8,906 bases of DNA from Pseudomonadota bacterium. Lineage in GTDB: Bacteria; Desulfobacterota; GWC2-55-46; JADFVP01. A model generated the notes under the pieces. The model worked only from the letters and a program-made list of their open reading frames with translations, did not search any database and had not been told where the DNA came from. The stretch spans positions 1-8,906 of the forward strand of contig JADFVP010000018.1 in NCBI GenBank assembly GCA_015222595.1, given 5' to 3'. Shown in pieces: positions 4,864 to 8,906 of the stretch; position 1 is the stretch's first letter; each line of letters begins with the position of its first letter. A program made the translations under genes and the position numbers.

Positions 4864-6663
4864 GTGATTGACAAGGAAAGAATACGTAATTTTTCGATAA
4901 TTGCCCACATCGACCACGGCAAGAGCACGCTCTCCGACCGGTTGCTCGAGTACACGGGGGCGATCACCAAGCGCGAGATGAAGGAGCAGGTGCTCGATAA
5001 GATGGACCTTGAGCGCGAGCGCGGCGTGACCATCAAGGCCCAGTCTGCGCGCCTTCAGTACACGGGCGATGACGGTGTTGAGTATATCTTCAACCTCATA
5101 GACACCCCCGGACACGTGGACTTTAGTTACGAGGTCAGCCGCTCGCTCTCAGCGTGCGAGGGTGCGCTCTTGATAGTCGATGCCTCTCAGGGTGTTGAGG
5201 CCCAGACGGTCGCGCATCTATATACCGCAATTGACGTTGGCCTTGAGATAGTGCCGATACTCAACAAGATTGACCTGCCCTCTGCCGAGCCCGATAGAAT
5301 TAAGGCCGAGATAGAGGAGGTCTTGGGGCTCGATGCCTCGGACGCCCTTTTAGTCAGCGCCAAGGAGGGGATAGGCATAAAAGAGACTCTCGAAGCGATT
5401 GTTCATCTGGTACCTCCGCCGGAGGGCGAGACAGACGTGCCGCTCAAGGCCCTTGTATACGACTGCTGGTACGACAAGTATCAGGGGGTTATAGTGCAGG
5501 TGCGGATAATAGAGGGCGTGTTGAAGAAGGGGATGAAGATACGCTTTATGGCCACGGGCAAGGAGTTCGACGTAGACTCCGTAGGTGTCTTTACCCCTCA
5601 GGCGCTGGAGACCAAGGATCTTGGCCCCGGGGAAGCCGGTTTCGTTGTGGCGGGCGTTAGAGAGGTACGCGACACCAATGTCGGAGACACTATAACAGGA
5701 GCGGAAAACCCTACGCCTGAGCCGTTGCCCGGCTACAAGGCCGCCAAGGCGATGGTCTTTAGCGGGCTCTACCCGGTGGACTCCAAGCAGTACGAAGACC
5801 TTAAGGAGGCGGTGGTTAAGCTCCGCCTGAACGACTCCTCCTTCTCCTTCGAGCCGGAGACCTCGCTTGCGCTCGGTTTCGGCTTCAGGTGCGGCTTTCT
5901 GGGCCTCTTCCATATGGAGATTATACAAGAAAGGCTCGAGCGCGAGTACGACCTCGAACTCATTACCACCGCGCCTACTGTCGCCTACAGGGTTACTAAA
6001 GTAGACGGAGAGCAGGTCTATGTAGAAAACCCGTCGGAACTGCCCCCGGCGCAGAAGATAGATTTTGTGGAGGAGCCCTTTATAGAGGCCTCTCTCCATG
6101 TGCCCTCAGAGTTTCTTGGCTCCATTCTTACGCTCTGCGAGTCCAAGCGCGGGATACAGAAGGAGATAAAGTTCCTGACCACCTCGCGTGTGCTCGTAAC
6201 GTACGAGCTGCCGCTTAACGAAGTCGTCATGGACTTCTACGACAGATTGAAGACACTCAGCAAGGGCTACGCCTCTATGGATTACGAGTATCTTGATTTC
6301 AGGGTCTCTAAGCTCGTGAAGCTCGATATACTTATAAACGGCGAGAGTGTAGACGCGCTCTCTCTTATCGTGCCTAAAGAGAAGGCCTTTGACCGTGGCA
6401 AGGATCTGGTCGGAAAGATGAAGGAGATTATACCGCGCCAGATGTTCGAGGTTGTTATTCAGGCGGCTATAGGAAGTAGAGTTGTTGCGCGCGAGAGTGT
6501 GCGCGCAATGCGCAAGAACGTCACGGCCAAGTGCTACGGCGGAGATATTACCAGAAAGAGAAAACTTATTGAGAAGCAGAAGGAAGGCAAGAAACGGATG
6601 AAGTCGGTCGGCAGGGTAGAGCTTCCGCAGGAGGCATTTCTTGCGGTGCTGAAGGTTACCTGA
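4864..6663 (+). CDS. lepA: Elongation factor 4 (LepA), translational GTPase
   Basis: A 599-residue protein of normal LepA length. It is a ribosome-associated GTPase related to EF-G that is implicated in ribosome remodelling or back-translocation and 30S biogenesis. G1 is AHIDHGKS (14-21), G3 DTPGHVD (80-86), G4 NKID (134-137) and G5 SAK (165-167). The family-specific C-terminal domain is complete, with QAAIGSRVVARESVRAMRKN and AKCYGGDITRKRKL followed by a Lys-rich tail and VGRVELPQEAF near the end. The start is GTG: the family begins with IRNFSIIAHIDHGKST, here at residue 7, and a GAGGGA ribosome binding site lies 7 bases upstream. The gene ends with tandem stops TGA-TAG at 6661-6666. It heads the rightward block and lies 74 bases before lepB, a common bacterial pairing. 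Confidence 0.98.
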   Translation: MIDKERIRNFSIIAHIDHGKSTLSDRLLEYTGAITKREMKEQVLDKMDLERERGVTIKAQSARLQYTGDDGVEYIFNLIDTPGHVDFSYEVSRSLSACEGALLIVDASQGVEAQTVAHLYTAIDVGLEIVPILNKIDLPSAEPDRIKAEIEEVLGLDASDALLVSAKEGIGIKETLEAIVHLVPPPEGETDVPLKALVYDCWYDKYQGVIVQVRIIEGVLKKGMKIRFMATGKEFDVDSVGVFTPQALETKDLGPGEAGFVVAGVREVRDTNVGDTITGAENPTPEPLPGYKAAKAMVFSGLYPVDSKQYEDLKEAVVKLRLNDSSFSFEPETSLALGFGFRCGFLGLFHMEIIQERLEREYDLELITTAPTVAYRVTKVDGEQVYVENPSELPPAQKIDFVEEPFIEASLHVPSEFLGSILTLCESKRGIQKEIKFLTTSRVLVTYELPLNEVVMDFYDRLKTLSKGYASMDYEYLDFRVSKLVKLDILINGESVDALSLIVPKEKAFDRGKDLVGKMKEIIPRQMFEVVIQAAIGSRVVARESVRAMRKNVTAKCYGGDITRKRKLIEKQKEGKKRMKSVGRVELPQEAFLAVLKVT

Positions 6664-6737
6664 TAGCGGCTGACCGATACTTTGGTTATATTATTAATGA
6701 CAACGGTTAAAAAGAAGAGTGAGATAGACAGGCTTAT

Positions 6738-7454
6738 ATGGCAACAGAAGACAAAAAAGACGAACTGAAGTCCAAAGGCCCCGTACTTGACAAGAATGGC
6801 AAGCCTGAGAAGAAGAAGCGGGCTACAAGAGAGACGATAGAGGCGATTGTTATTGCCATCCTCCTTGCGCTCTTCATACGCACCTTTGTGATACAGGCCT
6901 TTAAGATCCCATCGGGCTCGATGGAAGATACGCTGCTGGTTGGCGACCACCTTATAGTCTCCAAGTTCGCCTACGGCATACAGATGCCGTACCCGGCCAT
7001 GATACAGGTTCTGGGCGTAACGGTTCCGTTCTTCTCTACGACGCTGGTCAATACCTGGGGCGCTGTCGAGCGCGGCGACATAATAGTCTTCCGTTTTCCC
7101 GGAGACCGGCACAAGGACTATATAAAACGGACGGTAGCCCTGCCGGGCGACACAATAGAGGTGCGTAACCGCATAATCTACGTGAACGGCAAGAAGGTGG
7201 ACGACCCCTATGGGGTGCACAAGGTGCGCGGGTACGAAGAGGTGGACGAGCGCGCCAACAACTTCGGCCCCTATAAAGTGCCCGAAGGCAACGTCTTTGC
7301 CATGGGCGACAACCGCGAGCGGAGCTACGACTCGCGCTTCTGGGGCCCCGTGCCTATAAAGGACATCAAGGGCAAGGCCTTTATCATCTACTGGTCGTGG
7401 GACGGTAGCAAAAAATGGGTGCGAGGGGGCCGCATAGGCTCTATCATTCACTAG
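6738..7454 (+). CDS. lepB: Signal peptidase I (type I leader peptidase)
   Basis: A 238-residue membrane serine protease that removes signal peptides from exported preproteins, using a Ser-Lys dyad on the outer face of the cytoplasmic membrane. A charged Lys-rich cytoplasmic N-terminus (residues 1-31) precedes one transmembrane helix (about 32-50). Box B IPSGSMEDTL carries nucleophile Ser61, box D DYIKRTVALPGD carries general-base Lys130, and box E GDNRERSYDSRFWGPV is at 190-205. The single-span form is shorter than E. coli LepB (two spans, about 324 residues). Residues about 84-107 insert between boxes B and C and are hydrophobic, as in many relatives, where this area lies near the membrane surface. 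ATG 6738-6740 has only a weak ACAGG upstream. Co-transcription with lepA is likely from the 74-base spacing. Confidence 0.97.
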   Translation: MATEDKKDELKSKGPVLDKNGKPEKKKRATRETIEAIVIAILLALFIRTFVIQAFKIPSGSMEDTLLVGDHLIVSKFAYGIQMPYPAMIQVLGVTVPFFSTTLVNTWGAVERGDIIVFRFPGDRHKDYIKRTVALPGDTIEVRNRIIYVNGKKVDDPYGVHKVRGYEEVDERANNFGPYKVPEGNVFAMGDNRERSYDSRFWGPVPIKDIKGKAFIIYWSWDGSKKWVRGGRIGSIIH

Positions 7455-7472
7455 GCATCAGGTCTTTAGATG

Positions 7473-7508
7473 ATAGCAGGGGTGGCTACCAGTCTTGGCA
7501 GGTGCTAT
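7473..7508 (+). repeat. Imperfect dyad after lepB
   Basis: ATAGCA (7473-7478) and TGCTAT (7503-7508) are inverted copies. Inside them CCA-gtct-TGG can form a small inner hairpin. Position 20-55 bases after the lepB stop would suit a transcript-end or mRNA-stability structure, but no U-tract follows, so intrinsic termination is not supported. Confidence 0.25.
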
Positions 7509-7530
7509 ATTGTCGGCAGTCGGTTTTAGA

Positions 7531-7559
7531 TTGAAGCCCTACCCCTTAAGTGGTATAAG
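7531..7559 (+). promoter_or_regulatory. Candidate sigma-70 promoter for xerC
   Basis: TTGAAG (7531-7536) and TATAAG (7554-7559) are separated by exactly 17 bp, matching 4 of 6 and 5 of 6 consensus positions. It lies in the 172-bp gap between lepB and xerC, about 60 bases before the xerC start codon from the predicted initiation point, so xerC may be transcribed separately from lepA-lepB. Confidence 0.42.
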
Positions 7560-7585
7560 TTCCTTACGATTGTTCGCTCTTTATG

Positions 7586-7596
7586 CTGCCTGGCAG
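7586..7596. repeat. 11-bp palindrome CTGCCTGGCAG upstream of xerC
   Basis: CTGCC-T-GGCAG is a perfect palindrome between the candidate xerC promoter and the xerC start. Related CTGCC/GGCAG palindromes occur just after xerC (8579-8591) and before hslV (8750-8760). It might be a protein site in the xerC leader or a remnant of the same repeat family. Confidence 0.35.
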
Positions 7597-7626
7597 AGGC
7601 GTGTAATTAAAAGATAGAGGCTTCTT

Positions 7627-8577
7627 ATGCAGGCCCGGATCGACGACTTCATGCAATACTTAGAGGTTGAGCGCAACGTGAGCACCCATACGCGTGCTGC
7701 CTACAGAAGAGACCTTGCGCAGTTTCGCCTCTTTCTGCTCAATAAGAGCGAAAAAGACGGGTCAGTTTCTAAAGGCGACATTTCCGTAGACTCAATAGGG
7801 CTAGACGCAGTCCGCTCTTACCTATACGCCCTCTATGGTAAGAACAAGAAGGTAACGGTAGCGCGCAAACTCTCGGCAATACGGTCGTTCTTTCGCTTTC
7901 TTATTAAACGCGGCGTGGTGCGCGCCAATCCGGCAGAGCTGATGCCGACCCCGAAGGCCGGGTCGTACTTGCCGACCGTGTTGAGCGTAGAAGAGGTCGG
8001 CGAGCTATTGGACGTACCGAAGGCTCTGGCCGAGAAGAGCAAAAGAGGCAAGGGGGGTGCGGAGAGAGTGACCGCGCTCCGCGATCTCGCTATTTTAGAG
8101 CTGCTCTACTCGTCGGGCATACGCGTCAGCGAGCTTACGGGCTTAGACCATAAGAATTTAGATATTACGGAAGGCACCGTACGTGTCTTCGGTAAGGGCG
8201 GCAAGGAGCGCGTCGCTTTCCTTGGCGAGCTTGCCATAGAGTCTTTACGGCACTATCTTAGTAAAGTAGGCACAGGCAGCGCAGGGCCTAACAGCCCGCT
8301 CTTTGTGAACTCGAAGGGCGCACGCCTCAATGAGAGGTCGGTGCAGAGGGCGGTAAAGAAGTACACAGTGCAGAGCGGCATAGCCAAGGCCCCGACGCCG
8401 CATACGCTTCGCCACAGCTTTGCAACGCACCTCTTGGACGCCGGTGTGGATTTGAGAACCATTCAAGAGATGCTCGGCCACGCAAAGCTCTCGACCACGC
8501 AACGGTACGCGCGCGTCGGCATAGACACCCTCATGGAGGCGTACGACAAGGCGCACCCAAAGGCGCGGCTGAAATGA
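7627..8577 (+). CDS. xerC: Tyrosine recombinase XerC
   Basis: A 316-residue site-specific tyrosine recombinase; XerC with XerD resolves chromosome dimers at dif. The N-terminal SAM-like core-binding domain spans about residues 1-100 (YLEVERNVSTHTRAAYRRDL). The catalytic domain holds Arg166 (YSSGIRVSEL), Lys190 (VFGKGGKER), His259 and Arg262 (PHTLRHSFATHLLDAG), His285 (LGHAKLSTTQ) and the nucleophile Tyr294 (QRYARV), so the full active set is present. The C-terminal AYDKAHPKA favours XerC over XerD, and placement before hslV also fits XerC. A Lys/Arg/Gly-rich insertion at about 134-148 (between LLDVP and the catalytic Arg region) makes it a little longer than E. coli XerC (298). ATG 7627-7629 has a good AGAGG six bases upstream. 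XerC versus a generic XerD-like copy cannot be fully settled without the second paralogue. Confidence 0.92.
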   Translation: MQARIDDFMQYLEVERNVSTHTRAAYRRDLAQFRLFLLNKSEKDGSVSKGDISVDSIGLDAVRSYLYALYGKNKKVTVARKLSAIRSFFRFLIKRGVVRANPAELMPTPKAGSYLPTVLSVEEVGELLDVPKALAEKSKRGKGGAERVTALRDLAILELLYSSGIRVSELTGLDHKNLDITEGTVRVFGKGGKERVAFLGELAIESLRHYLSKVGTGSAGPNSPLFVNSKGARLNERSVQRAVKKYTVQSGIAKAPTPHTLRHSFATHLLDAGVDLRTIQEMLGHAKLSTTQRYARVGIDTLMEAYDKAHPKARLK

Positions 8578-8578
8578 A

Positions 8579-8600
8579 CTGCCTGCGGCAGGTCTGTATT
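8579..8600 (+). repeat. Palindromic repeat copy 1, immediately after xerC
   Basis: CTGCC-TGC-GGCAG (8579-8591) begins one base after the xerC stop codon. With the following bases it forms a 21-bp unit (8580-8600) that recurs at 8750-8770 with 3 mismatches. As RNA it is a 5-bp hairpin with a 3-nt loop and no U-tract. It may protect the xerC mRNA end or be a REP-like element. Confidence 0.5.
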
Positions 8601-8730
8601 AGGTACAGCTAGGATAATGTTTTGTTGGTCTATTTGTTGTGTTGCTTTTGTAGGTTGGGGAGTAAGGGCACTGACGATACCCAAGACCTTATTGAAAGAA
8701 TTAAAAAGTTCAAGAGGAAAGATTTTGTAG

Positions 8731-8747
8731 GGTGGGCAGTGCCCACC
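8731..8747. repeat. 17-bp perfect palindrome (GTGGGCA type, REP-like)
   Basis: GGTGGGCA-G-TGCCCACC is an 8-bp perfect inverted repeat about a single base, preceded by TTTTGTAG. Elements reading GTAGGGTGGGCA...TGCCCACC are, from general knowledge, widespread dispersed intergenic repeats in several bacterial groups. Here it sits directly beside a second palindrome (8750-8760), forming a doublet typical of REP/MITE-like DNA. Confidence 0.6.
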
Positions 8748-8749
8748 AT

Positions 8750-8770
8750 TGCCTGAGGCAGGTTTATATT
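8750..8770 (+). repeat. Palindromic repeat copy 2
   Basis: TGCC-TGA-GGCA (8750-8760) followed by GGTTTATATT matches copy 1 at 8580-8600 in 18 of 21 positions, in the same orientation and exactly 170 bp away. It adjoins the 17-bp palindrome at 8731-8747, so the pair may be one compound repeat element. Confidence 0.5.
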
Positions 8771-8847
8771 CGACAGACTGTGCTATTGGCAGATTGTGTG
8801 GGGCGGTAAAACCTACTACCATTACAGAAGTTACAGAGGAGATTTAA

Positions 8848-8906
8848 GTGTACAGAGCCAACAGGGCCGGAATAAGGAGCACCACCATAGTAGCCGTCAG
8901 GCGCGA
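8848..8906 (+). CDS. hslV: N-terminal fragment of ATP-dependent protease peptidase subunit HslV (partial)
   Basis: GTG at 8848-8850 starts a frame open to the window edge, and 19 codons are seen. The residues STTIVAVRR match the start of mature HslV, the proteasome-like N-terminal-nucleophile peptidase that works with the HslU ATPase in cytoplasmic proteolysis. The active residue would be the first Thr of TTIVAVRR. Here it is residue 12, preceded by MYRANRAGIRS, a longer propeptide than the few residues common in the family. The start is supported by an AGAGGAG ribosome binding site 6 bases upstream, and an in-frame TAA directly before the GTG excludes any longer form. Location after xerC is a known arrangement, usually followed by hslU, which would lie outside the window. 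Confidence 0.88.
   Translation, partial: MYRANRAGIRSTTIVAVRR

Larger units (their letters stand above)
8578..8847 (+). other. xerC-hslV intergenic region with REP-like repeats
   Basis: This 270-base gap has no convincing gene. It contains two copies of a 21-bp unit at each end of a 191-bp segment, and the strong palindrome at 8731-8747. Short open frames run through it but lack starts with ribosome binding sites. A promoter for hslV is not obvious: TTGGCA (8786-8791) and TAAAAC (8807-8812) are only 15 bp apart. No tRNA-like cloverleaf was seen. Confidence 0.6.

Noticed and set aside
5350..6099. Long minus-strand open frame (about 249 codons) antisense to lepA
   Set aside because: It lies wholly opposite a complete, motif-rich lepA gene, shows no recognisable domain, and is explained by the codon bias of lepA in GC-rich DNA.
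6697..6768. 23-codon Lys-rich frame overlapping the lepB start
   Set aside because: No Shine-Dalgarno sequence precedes its ATG, and it runs out of frame into the Lys-rich start of lepB; its composition follows from the A-rich DNA.
6534..7451. Minus-strand open frame of about 305 codons opposite the lepA end and lepB
   Set aside because: It is antisense to LepB with all catalytic boxes intact; the translation is low-complexity and unlike any family.
7455..7626. dif recombination site next to xerC
   Set aside because: No 28-bp site with two 11-bp half-sites and an AT-rich dif-like core could be recognised; the palindrome at 7586-7596 is too short and lacks dif-like halves.
8611..8756. Open frame through the xerC-hslV gap that ends in VGWAVPTIA
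   Set aside because: No start codon with a ribosome binding site is present, and its end is translation of the GGTGGGCA palindrome, a common source of false short proteins.
8463..8822. Minus-strand open frame through the xerC end and the repeat-rich gap
   Set aside because: Half is antisense to xerC and half is translated palindromic repeat; no RBS or domain supports it.

Overview
This window is a stretch of housekeeping bacterial chromosome of moderate-to-high GC. It uses many ATA (Ile) codons as well as GTG starts. No plasmid, phage, insertion-sequence or CRISPR signature is visible. The gene set (LepA, single-spanning LepB, XerC, HslV, QueC, Hpt, a dGTPase-like HD protein) and the xerC-hslV and lepA-lepB adjacencies suit a Gram-negative lineage of deltaproteobacterial or similar (possibly uncultivated) type. 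Taxonomy cannot be fixed from the sequence alone.

The layout is two divergent gene blocks that meet at about 4681-4863. Leftward (minus strand), in transcription order: hpt (purine salvage phosphoribosyltransferase); a 24-codon mini-ORF joined by ATGA overlaps at both ends; a fused APH-like kinase/P-loop kinase protein; queC (7-cyano-7-deazaguanine synthase, queuosine pathway); a 46-residue acidic small protein with a strong ribosome binding site; a dGTPase-like HD hydrolase; and the first 41 codons of a membrane protein (possibly YfhO-like) running off the left edge. Rightward (plus strand): lepA (elongation factor 4) behind a near-consensus sigma-70 promoter; lepB (signal peptidase I); xerC (tyrosine recombinase) after a 172-bp gap with its own candidate promoter; a 270-bp gap holding REP-like palindromes; and the start of hslV (ATP-dependent protease peptidase subunit), cut by the right edge.

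The leftward block has a guanine-nucleotide theme: Hpt makes GMP/IMP, the HD protein likely hydrolyses dNTPs such as dGTP, and QueC works on a GTP-derived precursor. The kinase fusion and the 46-residue protein have no assignable function. The rightward block covers translation quality, secretion, chromosome dimer resolution and proteolysis.

I found no clear previously undescribed multi-gene system. The items most worth a second look are small: the unannotated 46-aa protein, mini-ORFs coupled to gene starts, three 11-bp-spaced iterons before the left-edge membrane protein, a perfect dyad between hpt and the lepA promoter, palindromic repeats around xerC, an altered PRPP loop in Hpt, and a long propeptide on HslV.
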